Positions 50,010 to 64,000 of a stretch of DNA of 64,000 nucleotides are shown one piece after another. This stretch comes from Ctenosaura bakeri (taxonomy: Eukaryota; Chordata; Lepidosauria; Squamata; Iguanidae). The notes under the pieces were generated by a model, which saw only the letters and a program-made list of their open reading frames with translations, was not told the origin of the DNA and made no database searches. Within the stretch, counting starts at the first letter, position 1. Each line of letters begins with the position of its first letter. The DNA lies in NCBI GenBank assembly GCA_948474755.1, contig CAOLHI010001431.1, positions 310,001 to 374,000 on the forward strand. Direction: 5' to 3'. The translations under genes and the position numbers were made by a program.

Positions 50010-50468
50010 CAAAAAGAGCATTTCTTATCCTTCTTTGTTCCTGAGTTCCCTGAAATATCTGCTGTCAGTTTGTGGGCCTTCCAGAAAAGGTGCGCTGTGG
50101 CACAGGATATGGGAAATTGCACTAAAAGTTGGTTTGGATTACAAAATAAATTAAGCAAGTTACAATCCACAAAACAGTCATACAAAAGTTTCCCATCCTC
50201 TCTTCCCACCTGCAGACCTCCTCATCTCATTCCACATATATAGGGGCACAGGTAGCTTCAGGATGAAGCAAAAAATGGCAGAACATTCCTTCTGAAACCT
50301 TCTGTAGCTTAGCTTTTCTTCACATCCTAACCTTTGTATCTTATTTTCAGGTCCTTTGAAAAATGAATACGTCATTGAAAACAGGAAGTACTGAGACAAT
50401 TCATTTCACCAGTACCAACACGGACACAAAATATTTTACACTCATGTTTGAATCCTACAAAAAAAAAT

Positions 50469-50469
50469 T

Positions 50470-50510
<41 letters not shown>

Positions 50511-50511
50511 T
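50469..50511. repeat. (TC)n(AT)n microsatellite
   Basis: TC run 50469-50494 and AT run to 50511, 17 bp left of the L1 target duplication. Confidence 0.95.
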
Positions 50512-50545
50512 TCAACTTGACCCATCAAAATTCATATGCATTTTC

Positions 50546-51188
50546 TTTTTTTATTATATTTTTTATTTTGTTTTATTCTTGTATACAAAAAAGGAAAAGA
50601 AAAAAAGGAGTTTTTATACACATTATATACAAATTTTATACACATTGTATCCATCCAGCAATTTCTACTAAATTTCTGCTAAACATTTTTTACTAAACTT
50701 TCCTACTACTACAATTTCTACTAAACATATATTGAATCCTCAAATCTTCGAGACGAAAAGAAACTTCCTCCCGTGAAGTGGTACAGTAAAAAAACAAACA
50801 AACAAAAAACCTTCAGTACAACCCCTCTCCAACTTACATTACATTTAATATTTAATATTATATACATAATTTTGTGAGTATCTATATTATCATAATTTCC
50901 ATATAATAAATTCTTTAATTTTGCATTATTCTCCCCCCTTCCCTTCTGTATATATTCTCCTCTCCCTCTTTATCTCTTTATACCCCCTTAAATAATGCTC
51001 AACCCAGACAGATTTGGTTTTATTTTTTAAGGGTTTATATTAGTTCTTTAATTCTTTAACATAATTTAGTAATGGTTGCCATACCAACAAAAAAGATTCC
51101 TCTCCTTTGTCCTTTAGATAATGGGTTAATCTGTCATTTTCCATAATATCCAAAAGCTTGTCCCACCATTCCCCTTCCTCCGGTACTG
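50546..51188 (-). mobile_element. 5'-truncated L1-type LINE insertion
   Basis: 643 bp flanked by a perfect 18-bp target duplication AAATTCATATGCATTTTC (50528-50545 and 51189-51206). The left edge is a T-rich run, the poly(A) tail on the minus strand. The minus strand at 51040-51188 encodes the end of an open frame with no internal stop. It contains EEGEWWDKLLD, ESFLLVWQPLL and NYVKELKN before a stop at 51040-51042, as expected for an L1 ORF2 C-terminus; about 500 nt of 3' UTR follow. The intact duplication and open tail suggest a fairly recent insertion. Confidence 0.87.
51040..51188 (-). pseudogene. L1 ORF2 C-terminal remnant
   Basis: About 49 codons with no internal stop, cut at its 5' side by the insertion boundary. 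Key residues are a WWDKLLD motif near the start and a WQPLLNYV motif before the stop. Without the endonuclease and reverse-transcriptase domains it cannot function. Confidence 0.75.
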
Positions 51189-51206
51189 AAATTCATATGC
51201 ATTTTC

Positions 51207-54200
51207 AAACATTCTGGAATGTCAAATATCTTTAAAAGTCATTTACCCATCAGCACCCTGGAATTCTAGCATAATCTATAAGATGTAAACCAAGCCAAAG
51301 AGAGCGCATAATAGTTTTTATTTTTTAAAAAAGTCTAGATGGTCCCTTACTTCCAAGGGATGTTTGTTTGAGGGGGGTGGTGGTGGAAAGAAGCACCTGC
51401 ACTATGTTTCTGAATACCCCATTAAGGTAACCAGTGCAGACAGTGGATCAGTTGTTTATAGGTGAATGAGGAAAATATCTCTAAACAAAGAGACACACAG
51501 CAAATTCTCACTTAATATGTCAATGACTAGGGAAAATTAAATGTTTCTGTGAAGTGGACCTATTTCTGTCATACTCAATCCGCAGAACACTCAAACAAAA
51601 TTTTTTTGATTACGGTATTGTATCATAAATTCCAGAGAACTGAAATCATATTAAGTGAAAGTATTCAAACTGATGCACAGAGCAGATGTAAATGCTTAGT
51701 ATCCCTCTGAAAGATTATTTTTCCATTAACAGATTTAAACCTCATATTCACCTATGATGTTCAGGAAGCACTGACAAGTCTTTTTTTATGGTATAAGAAG
51801 AAGAGGAAAACAATCTCTGTATAGGACTGTAGAAAGCTCTCATAATACAGTAAAACTAAATGGAAACTGATACAATCATGTCCCCTTTCCAGTTTCAATA
51901 CATGAGTTGGGTAACCTGCAACCATCATGGCTTACTTGGTTTTTGTGAGATACACCTTTCTGGATTATATGTTTGCGATGTCATTCAGAATTGCTGAAGA
52001 AAACCATAACAGGATTACATTCATTAAACTGTTGTAAAAAGAAAAAACCCACTTCTGAATCACACTATTTATCTTTAAAACAGGGTGGGATGTAAGTATT
52101 TAAATTTATATTTTTAAAATAACATAATGGACTCTATAGATGTAAAAAAAAATTCAGAAAAATAATAATTTGAGAATGTTCTTCTTGAAGTTAAGAAGAC
52201 ATTCTCATCATGACAGACCTATGTACAAATCCTGATATTTATGGGAAATGGTTGAAGACTGTCTTCGCAAGTCCCTAGGGAGAGAAACAAAATTGTAGTA
52301 TGGTTCCTTACTTTACTTTTATGATAATCTATGCATAATATATAGCACATGATATTATGAACTCACCTGTATGCTAATAAATAGTCTTATAATTTTAGAA
52401 TATCTAATCCACATTCTTCCCAACATGTCATGATCAAAATAATTAACACAGTCATTCTTGTTACATTGTGCTCTGTTATGCTATGTTGCCAGTGCAAATA
52501 TGATTAACTGTTAATCTTGGTTCAACACTAGGGAAAGATGAACAAAGGATAAAGGCCACAGAATTGGGATTATAACTATGACAAATTAAACAGTTTAGAG
52601 ATACAGTCTTAAAAAAAGTATAGAAATAACATTGGACTTCAAATAACCATATATAGACTATGCAGTAAAATTAAAAGAAATAATATAATAAAGGATTAGA
52701 AAAGAGAAAAAACACTCTATGAATCTAAGTAAAAAACGATTATAGTCATAATGATATAATCATGAGTGAGGGCAAACAAACTGAGACCCAATTGAAACAA
52801 GATGTTGGTGGGAGGCTCATCCATTCAGGTAAGCAGCATTTAGTATAAACTAAATGAAGTATCATCCTTAAGTTTCTAACTGAACCTCAAAATCTGGTTT
52901 TGAACCTCAAAATCTATGTAAATCAAACATTTAGTGGTGCAGGGTTTTTTTCCTAGCCCCCAACAGGCTTTTCTTCTTTAACACCTACATGGCAGTCAGT
53001 TAGACCATGTCCCTATGTTCTATCTCCAAAACGGACACAGGCTTTTGTCAAGGGAGAGACTATGAGGGCTTTTAGAAGTTTGAAATATAATGCTTGGGTC
53101 TTGTCATATTTATTAGGAAAAAGAGAAGTAATTTAGGGAAATAATTATCTAGTGGAGAATGACAATTGTAAACATTTGTTGAATAGAATGAGAAAAGTAG
53201 GGAGTGAAACATTTTGCTTATAATTTTGAAGCAGAAGTTGTACATGTCACCTATGAAGCTTGGGATCATTTGAATACTTGGGGCAGGTTTTCTCTAGCCT
53301 TAATTATTTCAAAAGCAGGCATATGAAAGTGCAGCTGGGACATTCACTCACCCTCTTTGTTTAGTCAATTAACCTGCTTTTTCTCAGGTCAGAAAAATAT
53401 TAAAAAATGGGAAAAGTGAGAAGTGAATAAGTGTTAGTACAGAATTCTGTGCGCAGCAGGAGGCTGACAGTATCTGCACACTGAAGCAAACATTAATTCT
53501 CAATTTTCCGACATGAAGGTTCATTTGTTGCGAACAAAACAAGATGAAGCTGTTCAGTTGAGCTTCAAAACTTAGGTCTACACTGTTATCCAACTTGCAT
53601 TTCAGGAGCACAAGTGGATGTCATTTTAAATAACTGAATCAAAAGGAAATAGATTGCCTGTTATGTACTATTACTTATATATTTTTATCATGTAGGGCAT
53701 TTAATTTAGATATGAACTTATATTTATGTATTACTCATGAAGCCAAGGAAAATAACAGAATAGAAAACTACTCAGTTCTGAGAGGCTTTGTTAAGCTTGT
53801 CTTGCATAAATGTGTAAATGATCTGAGATCTTTATCTGATCTTTATTCTGCCCCATTCCCACCAGAATATGGAAGGCACTGATTTTTTTTCCTGAGCAAA
53901 TCTGACACCCATAAAATGTTGCTGCCCTGTCTTGTTGCTCATTAGATCAAGTTGGGAGCTGGAACTTGAATAAATGAGAGTTCAATCAGGCTATTTTATA
54001 AGGGAGAAACTTTCCATAAAAGGTTTTTGAAGACCAACACTCGTCCACACAAGGCTTGCCAGTGTAGAATTAAACCCCTCACCATGATGGGATGAACTGG
54101 ATATTTTCAGACATTGATTTTATTGGTTCAAGTGTGTCCTATGCATTGGCTGTACAGGTTAGAGATGGAAAGAATATTCAATTTTTTTTTTAAAAAATGA

Positions 54201-54224
54201 TCAAAACCCATATTTTTAAAATTA
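51207..54224. other. Unassigned sequence
   Basis: AT-rich, with no gene, ORF with a domain, or clear repeat found. Confidence 0.3.
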
Positions 54225-54401
54225 TTGAGAAAGGCTGAAGCGAAGCTTCTCGGACTGATGACAATCTTTGCAGTTCAGGACTTACTCTGTGTAAAATGCA
54301 CATGTAATTGTTTTATGCAGAAAACAGCATTTTCTGCATGGAAAATACTTTTTTTTTCCTATGTAGATATATTAGTTCCTGCTCAGAAAATGCTGTTTTC
54401 T

Positions 54402-55363
<962 letters not shown>

Positions 55364-55480
55364 CTACATAAAATTCATAAAATTTGCACGTGGTTGATTT
55401 GCATAGAAAATGGCAGGAAGAAAATTGCTGAAATTACTTGTTGCTACCTTCAGGAAGAAACTTAGTGAAGAATTAAATCC

Positions 55481-58400
55481 CTAGGGCAGATTCCTCTAGC
55501 ATCTCAAACTCTAACCACTGTATATATTTATCAGCCAGGATACAAGGAGTTGCATAAAGTAGATTAACTATTCACAATGATCAGGATTTCACAATGTGGA
55601 CTGATGCTGAAGTTGTGTTCTCAAAGGGCCTTCCTGTAGCAATGCCATGGGTGAGTACCCATGACCCTAGTGTTGATCTGTGTTTAATAGGTTACAGCTA
55701 GATTACCATGTTTCTGGGGAAAATTGGCCTATGCCAAGTGTCTATACATCTTCAGGCTCTAAACTCAGCATATCATAGGATGTTCCCAAAGGTACTTCCC
55801 TTCCCCTATCACTGGGCTCCAGCCCAAGTCAGAGAGTCAGCTTTCACCATAAATGTGCCCTTGCCTACTAATCTTTGTATCTGGGTTGAAGCCCCTCCAC
55901 CCTAACATGCCAGTTTTGCCCTCTATTTTGCAACTCTTGATTTTCCAATAGTCTCAGCTCCATACAGGAACTCACCTGAAATTTGAGATTCTCCATGCAA
56001 GCTCTGTTGTGTATCCCATCACTCTGAGACATTAGGATAATGAATCCAAAACAAAACAAGACAAAACAAAAAATTCTCAGGAGCAGTACCTTGTTTGTAG
56101 AACTCTCTCCCAACAGAAGCAAACTGCCTCCATCACTTTTGAGCTTCTAGCAGACAGCCAGGGCTGCACTATTATGCGTGGTCCATGGTTCGTCAAATTC
56201 ATGTTGACTATTGGAATGTTTTACTGTGTTAGTTAAAATTGATATAGTTGCTTTCAAAGAATGTTTTCATCTGCTGTGTGCTGCTTTAAGGGTTTGAGAA
56301 GCAATAAACAAAAAATGTAAATATAAATAAATTGATCAAATACATAGCTCAGTGCAGGGTATGAAGCTTCCCACCTGTATATTTTTATTTCAACATGAGT
56401 GGCCAAAAATGACCTTGCAATGACTGGCTGAAGTGTCAGTAGTGCTGAAGTTGGCAGTGGTAGCTGCTTATACACACTGGTTTTACCCCGTTGCCATGCT
56501 CTTCACCCTGCCTCCATGCTTGACTCATGACATCTCTCCTGCTCCATTCTTCAAGGCATGTAAAGAATTGCTCTGCTTCACAGTCGTCTGGCTAGCAGAG
56601 CAGCCATGGGGCAGGAGTCTCAATTATGAATCATTCACATTCTGTGTACTTACAGCAAATATAGTGAAACTCAATATAACGATAATAAAATAATGCATCT
56701 AATATTAGAATCTCCACAGTGATGGATCATTTCTCCCCTTAATTCTTATTTCCCAAGAAAGCCAAGTCTTTTGAATAAGTGACTATAGTGTCAGTCTGGT
56801 TTCATTTTACTTTCTTAAGGCTTGTCATTTGAACATAGACACAAATGGATTGGGTGCCATTTTTTATTCTTGTTGCAGTCTTTGTCATGAGTGCCAAAGC
56901 TCTTTACTGCTTGATATGTTCTCATTTTCACTGCACATTCTCATTCCCATAACAAAGATTATAATGAGAGAAGAAAATGTCATAAAATTAATCCATTCTC
57001 ATAACAGACTGTAATGAGGACAGAAAATGGAGCAAAATTAATCCATTCTCTTAACAATCTGAAGATTGTAATGAGAACAGAAAATGGCATGAAATTTATC
57101 CTCCTTTTGACAATTTTAAAATTGTGACCAGATAAAAAAGAAGAAAGAAGAAAAAAAAGTTAAAGAAATATGAGAGACTAACTGGCTCTTAGGACACTGA
57201 GTAACTAAAATGAAGAAGGAATTGTATCAAAGTGTCATATTCTAAAAATATAACTCTTTGGCTGCAGTATGATTATCTCTAGAAATCAATCACTATTAAA
57301 GTACCTATATTTATTGTCATTATACCTACTTATATTATAGTCCCTATAATTACAATTAATTGTAGTAACTATAATATTTAGTAATACTGTTTGTTACTAT
57401 TATATTTAGTAATATTGTCATTACTATTATTATATTTAGTTGAACACTTGCTTGATTTATTCCATGCCTTCTTAAAAGGCCAAGATAATAGAATAGTAGA
57501 CTAGTCTAACGTGCATTGCTTCAGCTATGAAGCGTATAACTAATCTTTCTCTTTTTTTCTCTCCTGTTTTATCCTATGTGATTGCTTCTAACATTGTGAT
57601 ATGAAAGAGTAAAAACAAATGGGGGAGATTCTGTTTGCAATCTCTGTGGAAAAACGAAACAATCTGAATATGTCCATTTTTGACTTATCAAAATCATAAC
57701 TACAGCAATAAAATTGAGTGTGCCTCAACTGACCTGATACTAAACAAATTTATATGGGAATAAATAACACTTTATTGTGGAAAAAGATAGAATGTATTGC
57801 AAGTCTAAACAATAAAATAAACATCTGTGACCAGGTATATGCCTTGCTGGCCACCAATTGATTACATGATTTTGCAAATAAGAGTGAAGAAAGAATGCTT
57901 TGGGTCCTGGCATGGGCACACAATCCTCATACTATCTTCAGATCTATCTTGTACTGACACCATAATCTGTTACTTACTGGGTAGTAACTTAAAGGCCTGA
58001 AAACTTAGCTGTGGGGTTTCAAACCTCAGCCCTATGGTCCAGCCCTGGCTGCTTCATTGATTGCCATGCCCTCATTTGATTCCTGGGCCAGAGTGCATGG
58101 AGGGGCAATCTGTTTCTGAAGATCTTGGCTCTTCAATGGTGAGGGGTGACCAAATTTCCCTTTCTTGAAAGAGGCAAAGTGTGCAGGTCTACAGTCAAAG
58201 GATGAGGCAAGGCCTGTTTGTTCCCAGCCTGAAAGTTGCATAGAATGGAGAGACAGGTGTAAGTCCAAGGGCAGGGGTATGTCAAATTAACAACTGGTAA
58301 GCTACTCTGAGGTCCTTTGTGGCAAAAGAGCAGGGAATCAATCAATCAGGCTGTATGCATCCTTGCAAAATACCTATCTGAAAGAGATGTCCACTCAAGT

Positions 58401-61400
58401 GTGGGGGATACTCGGGAAGAAAAGGTCTCCTTGAGGGCAGAAAACACCTTCCTGGGGAGATTTCTGTTGAAGTCATTACAACTGAGGTCTGGACTTCTAC
58501 AAAAGCCTTAAGTCCAAGCTGCGGGAATGTTGGAAGCAATGTCTGCACTAGGATCTTGCCAGCTATTCCTTGTGAACTGGTCATCGTATTGCTACCAGCT
58601 TTCTGATACACATTTTGTTCTCATTATGGAACTTTTCTTGCTTGTCTGACCTTGCCTCTCCATGTCTGTTGTAATTTGCACTAACTTGCTCTATGGTAAG
58701 ATGTGCCCATTTAACCTTTGCTTGATTGATGATTCTGTTGCTGTATTACCTATCTGGACTGCCTGTTGCTATTTTGCTGCCTTCTCCAATTGATTCTTGT
58801 ACTGGACTGTTAGACTTTGCTTCTAGAGCCTCCCTGACTCTCAAAAAAGAGATTGCTGTTTCATCACCTTTTAGCCCTGTTGCACTATAGCAAGAGAAAA
58901 AAAAAGTTGTTCACCTTGTTTAGGTATTTGAAAGTGGCTCAGGCATAACAATCTAAAATTAACTTCATCACTAAAATCTTTAGGGCTGGAATCTTGTGCA
59001 AATGCTTACTGTCTGTATGGATGTGTTTGTGTCAGCATGTGCATAGATATATTGCTTGGTTCATAAGTGGAATTCAAAAAGAAAGAATTTCTCAAGCCTC
59101 CATTTGGAAACTGAAACTAAATCTAGCGGATGTGCTTTTGACTGTCACAGTGTAAATGAATGTAAGTATTCATAGGAAAGATATTTATTCTTATCACAGA
59201 ATGAGCCCTTTACTATTCAGGTACATTGGAGGTGACATGTCAAGTAATGCAGTGCCAAATCTCTACAAGAGAAAATATTCAAAAGGTCAAAACTTTTCAC
59301 CTGCAAATGTTACAATTAGCTGTGGTTGTACTTTAGCAAGTGAAATGAGGATGGTGCTGAACACAGCTTGTACCTCTGCCAATGTTGGCGACATAAGAGC
59401 AGTTTGTAATTAGTTGGCCTTTCTCACCAATAGGTCCCTTTCTCCTATTGATGGAAATGACACAGAACTATTTTTTCCAGTATAATAGACCTAAAAGGGT
59501 TTCATTCTGGAAAAAAAAAAGAGAGACCTGCAGCCAAATGTATGTCTGGTAATCTCAAATCAATATATGAATTTCAGTCTCTCTCACCTCTCTAGCCCTG
59601 GTCATGTACACCACTAGCCACCCTCTCCTCTCCTAAGAGAGGGCCTGTCTATCACTGTTAACCTTATTTCTGCCTGCTGATCTGAAAATGCACACACGAA
59701 GAGAACTAAAGAGTGTGTCTTTTCTGCATTTTGTTTGTTTGGAAAATGCCTCCTCCACACTGCTCATGTACAATGCCAAGAGATCAAATCAAGAAAGCTT
59801 TCAAGTAGACTTTTGGCTAAGGAAATGCATCATTTTTGTCTGATATTTGGGCAGGAGTAGGACCCTTCACACTAGTTTAGGTGCTTCCAGAGGCAAATTA
59901 GGCTCCCCTCCTCAGCTCCCTTCCTCAGCCAAAAAATTAACAAAGCAGAACTTGAATCCAGCAGAAGCTTTGGCAGACCTTTAGTACTGGAAAAGCAGGT
60001 AGCCTGAATCAAAAACTGCAACATTTTTACTGAAAAACCAAGGGGAGTGACTGAAAGGGCCACTTTCTTATCTTTGGAAACTTTTGAAAAATGCATCCTA
60101 TGGAAAGGACAGCAATTTAGAATTTGTCCTTTTTAATAGTAGTATGCTTCTTTTTAAACTGTCATTCTGAAATCTCTCAATTTCAAATGTGCTATTTTCA
60201 TGCACCTCCTGCCAAATGGTGGGTTGGAAGGAGAAGGCACGTGACTCACTCTGTTCTCCAAGTTTTTAGAACTTCCAGTGCCCACATATTTCAGTAGCTA
60301 TCCTTCTGAAGCTTGTACATTTATTACTCAGTGCCCTCTTCTCTGCTGTATATTATTTCATAGCGGTAGTCCATAAGGACAGGGGTATTAGGCATGCCTT
60401 TTTGGAGACTCTCTGAATGAAAAAGTTACTCTAACATTATCCTCCCCATACTGTACTGCTTGCAATTTGGCATACATAATCCATACCCAAGAGGCTGCTA
60501 TAGCTTCTGGATTTTTAAACAAATTTGCCAAGATATTAGCATTATATGAAAACAAATTTCAAAAACAAAATTTTAAAGGAAAGTTGAACCAAATGGCCTG
60601 CTACTATCTGTCTATATCTGGCACGCATAATCCCTTCTTAGGGGTTACTAATCCTAATCAGGCTACTAACCCTGAGTGTAACTCCTATGAAGTATAGGTT
60701 TTGCCTGCAAGTGGAGAAATTCTAAAGAAGGAGCTATATTTTATAGTTCAGATCAGAAAGTGAAGTTCAGCTCAGGAGGAGAGGAATTGCAATTACCAAG
60801 GATAAAGCTTGGCACTTTGAACAAGTTAGTAGGGTTTCAATTATCTGTTTAGGAAGGAATTAAAGGTTGAATTCCTTACAGTGGAAAGTCTGATGTGTAT
60901 TTCCACCTATCTTGTATGTTTAGTTAGGGCTTTAAGATTTACATCTAAGGTTGCAATACTACAAAGAAGCAAAGTCATAGAAGTCCTACACTGGGAATTC
61001 ATTGGATGTATAGGACTTTGTGACATTGGATATCTGTTCAGTTTAGTATATAATGTCATGTTGTTCTTGCTTTACAAAAAGAAAAAAGGGGCTTAATTTG
61101 CAAATTGTTTGCATAATTTTGATTGTGTTTGTAGTATCCATTAAATTTGCTCCACGGAATTGAAAAGAAAGGGACAAGAGCAATGAGTTATAGACATTTT
61201 TTATTCTTTCTACGATAGTTAATGGAAGGATCAAACCTTCAGATTTCTGAGTCTTGACTTCAGACTTGAAATAAGACTTTGGCTTCTTCGTCTGTAATTA
61301 AGGTAAAGAGTTCAGTCTTTGGTTGCCTGGTCTTTAATAAGGGTAGGGAGTGCAGTGAATGCCCTTCTTGGTGGAGATCTGTGCAGTGATGAAGAAGAAG

Positions 61401-63434
61401 AGGAGAGAAGATGTAATTGGCTTGCCACTAGTAATTGGAAGCTAGATAACAGGGAAGTTTTCCCTTGGCTGCCTTTTTCTGTTTTTAGTTGCCTATCAAA
61501 GCAGTAGTAGTAGCATTTTTAGTCCTGATAAAGACTGAGGATTGTTGATTGTGGGATAAAGCAGGCTTCCTTGTAAGAACATTTTTTTCTCAGACATCCT
61601 GCACCCTGAAGGCTTTCTGTGAGCTATCAAAGGGCCTTGTGTTTTGTAGCATTTCAAATTTCATGGAAACAGCTGATACAGGTACAGTTTTTACAAATGC
61701 AGGGTACATTTAGACTTTGAATAAATGTGAGAATGCTGAGTGGAGACAGAGGCTTAAAGTCAATACTGTGCTAGTGTCCAATGGTTAGGCCATATCCACC
61801 AGCCATCCCATTTGGCAAGGACAGTCCTGATTATCTGTCATCCCACTTTTTCAGATTGCTACCTCAAAAGGTGGAGGACCTTGAGGTCTACCAGCAGTAC
61901 CAATGTTTCCTTAGAAATTGGGGGAATTAAATCTCAAAGGAGGCCTGCAAGGGGGGAGTAATGGCAGGATCCTTTCACCTGTGTACAGTAGTATTAATTT
62001 TAGGACTCCAGTTGAAGGTTTAAACAGGGTATTTTTATTGGAAATTAACAGACACTTACACAAAAAATCAAGTAGTCTCACAAACCATACAAGGCTAGCA
62101 AAGGAAGAGGTGAGAAAGGTTGGATAAAGAGAGATTTTGGATGCAGAGGGTGATATTGCCCAGTCTTGGAGCAAAAGGTCAAAGATGAGTGGCTCAAACA
62201 TGAGGGCAGAGAAGAAGGCAGCATGGAGTAACAAGAGTCTGGGGTGTAGCATGGGGAGAGAGGAGAGGATCTCATCTTTCCCTTCCAAGTAGCTTGAGCA
62301 TTCTTCCTCATTAACAACTGTTGCCATCATATGTTAATTGGCTATACAATTTTCATCATTGAAATCTTGTAGGATGTACTTTCTTTTCATTCTCTCCCAT
62401 AACCTTAGTTACACATTACCTACAAACTGACTCTGGAGGGGCTTTCAGGCACCTCAGAACAAGCTTTGGAGGTACACATGGGGCTTCAAAGGGAGAAGTC
62501 CCATGTGCTTCCCTCCCTCTCAGTTTTACTGATGGAAGACATTGCCCCAATAGAATGAGCCTTTTGGATACTGGCCAGTATGTACTCCTTCCATGTATTC
62601 ATAACTCATCTGATAAGGCCTCTTGAACTTCCTCATGGCATCCTTGGATCTTGAGGATCAAATTGACTTGAGTCCAAGTCAAGAATGGCATATTTTTTAC
62701 AGATTACTCATTTGGTGTGAATCATATTAGCATTCTCACTTCCACCATAGGCAAATAGAACTGTATTATCTTGGAAATAATGTTTGGGGTAGAACTGTGC
62801 TACTGATAGAGACCAGTAAGTCAAGGAAACATCATATAATGCTGAGAAATTGAGGCCTTCTTTGAAACAAAACTAGGTTTGAATTTTAGCATGCTGCAGC
62901 CTGTAAGGAATGAAGATCTGACTAGGTCAATTCTGAAAGTTGGATCTGGCCAGTCACACCATCTATATCAGACATCATACTTAACTGATGTAAATGGTGT
63001 GATGCTACACAATTGGAACAGAAGGCACAACTGGCAAACAAGAAAGAACAATACAGGCATAGATTTCTGCACACAAAATTCCAGTTTAAGGAATATTTCC
63101 TACTGCTGCTACAGTTTCAATGCACAGTTTGAGAATCACAGTTCCACACCAAAGTCAATTAACTTTTTTGGACTACAAGTATTGGAATTTACCATATAAC
63201 ATGATCATTTTCCTAAGGTTTGATCTTCAGATGCATCTTGAATAAGAGCTGGCCAACTTCACTACACAAACGTCCTAGTTCTCTTTTTCCTCTGACCCCC
63301 CAAAAAATCTACTATGGATGGGAGATGAGCAGAAGTGTGTGTGGATGGGAGACTGTGTGTATGTTAGTACATATTTGTGTACCAGGGTTTTTTTTTTTCC
63401 TGGAAGCTTAAACATATCAAAATGTATATTTAAA
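55481..63434. other. Unassigned sequence
   Basis: Apart from the minisatellite at 56.9 kb and an AT-rich TTACTATTATATTTAGT-type degenerate repeat near 57355-57440, nothing was named. The open frames at 60467-60697 (plus) and 61911-62330 (minus) have no recognisable domain. The T/C-rich 58600-58860 part could be an old LTR, without clear ends. Confidence 0.3.
56936..57100. repeat. Three-unit minisatellite
   Basis: Three units of 58, 50 and 57 bp start with CATTCTC at 56936 (CATTCTCA), 56994 and 57044. Each ends with AAAATTAATC or AAATTTATC and contains TAATGAG(A/G)(G/A)CAGAAAATG-like sequence. Confidence 0.75.
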
Positions 63435-63578
63435 TACTTAAGGGTTTTTTATGATTTCATATCCTTTTAATGTTTTTAACTGTTTTAACTGTTTTTGATG
63501 TGTTTGTTTATTGTTGGAAGCCACCTTGGGTCTCATTCCAGGGGAAAAGTGGCCTATAAATATAAAAATAAAAAAAGT
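63435..63578 (+). mobile_element. L2-like LINE 3' end
   Basis: TTTTAATGTTTTTAACTG, TTGTTTATTGTTGGAAGCC, ACCTTGGGTCTCATTCCAGG and AAAGTGGCCTATAAATATAA ending in an A-rich tail are the typical 3' end of L2-type LINEs in reptile genomes. Confidence 0.7.
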
Positions 63579-64000
63579 CTGTCCAATTAGACGAAGGTTG
63601 TAAATGTTTATTTGAAAAAAAAGTTATGTTACAGTGCTTGTAAAAGAAACATTTTTAAGATTTTTGTTGAAGTGGTTCCTGATACTCCAAATAATGATTG
63701 GCCAGTTTTCAACTTTCCTTCCTTAAGCAAGATCTTAGAGCAATGAACTAGGTTTTCTCGGGTGAAACTGATGATCTGGATCCATACCTATCTGTGTGGA
63801 TGAATTATGCCAAGAAGCTGGGAAGGGGACTGCTTCATTGTTGGTTCTGCTGGACTGATTTTTGTATTGTTGTTGTCAGTACAAAAAGAAATACTTGAAT
63901 TTGTTTTTGTATGTTGTAGAGCCTGAGCTGGCTGAGAGCTGGTGAATAAATAATTTGGGAACATTTTTTTTTAAAAGAACAACAACACACCATTGTTTAA

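Noticed and set aside
61911..62330. 139-codon open frame on the minus strand
   Set aside because: Longest unassigned frame, but no recognisable domain and leucine/serine-rich composition typical of chance translation.

Overview
The window reads as gene-poor, AT-rich intergenic or deep-intronic DNA from a vertebrate, most likely a squamate reptile (lizard). The evidence is the repeat mix: a BovB/RTE-type LINE fragment, Sauria-type SINEs sharing its tail, CR1/L2-type LINE ends, an L1-type insertion, a 5S-rRNA-derived SINE or pseudogene, class-I ERV solo LTRs, and many DNA-transposon MITEs. No intact protein-coding gene could be supported. Most open frames are short and come from simple repeats, antisense LTR sequence or chance. 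There is no bacterial or viral gene organisation, no CRISPR array and no operon.

The only recognisable host coding sequence is a processed (intronless), frameshifted retrocopy of the autophagy gene GABARAP on the minus strand at about 54.4-55.4 kb. It has an 8-bp target-site duplication and sits inside an older foldback repeat.

Layout. 0-8.3 kb: unassigned sequence with microsatellites. 8.3-9.2 and 23.1-24.0 kb: two plus-strand solo LTRs of one ERV family, each with its own 4-bp target duplication. 11.1 kb: Sauria SINE. 12.5-13.0 kb: hAT-type element hosting a GAAA/GGAA microsatellite. 14.0 kb: 5S-derived sequence. 14.3-14.8 kb: GC-rich MITE with a 5-bp target duplication. 20.1-21.3 kb: a 20-bp tandem repeat, then a minus-strand solo LTR flanked by GATC. 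24.9-27.5 kb: Sauria SINE, CR1 end, tRNA-derived SINE. 27.6-35.1 kb: copies of the foldback repeat, a MITE and a minus-strand BovB-like RT fragment. 37.0-40.4 kb: LINE 3' end and a CR1-like LINE split by a solo LTR. 40.7-41.2 kb: pogo/Tc1-like MITE. 42.9-50.0 kb: several MITEs and another foldback copy. 50.5-51.2 kb: young L1-type insertion with an 18-bp target duplication. 54.2-55.5 kb: GABARAP retrocopy in a foldback copy. 63.4-63.6 kb: L2-like LINE 3' end.

The strongest candidate for something undescribed is a MITE group with termini close to GCCMTTTC and 5-bp target duplications (14.3, 33.1, 42.9, 48.4 and 49.8 kb), including one strikingly GC-rich member. Second is a palindromic foldback repeat built around a TTTTCTGTGCAGAAAA core. 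Non-repetitive blocks at about 17.0-17.5, 30.4-31.2 and 45.3-45.75 kb could be conserved noncoding elements, but only alignment can test that.
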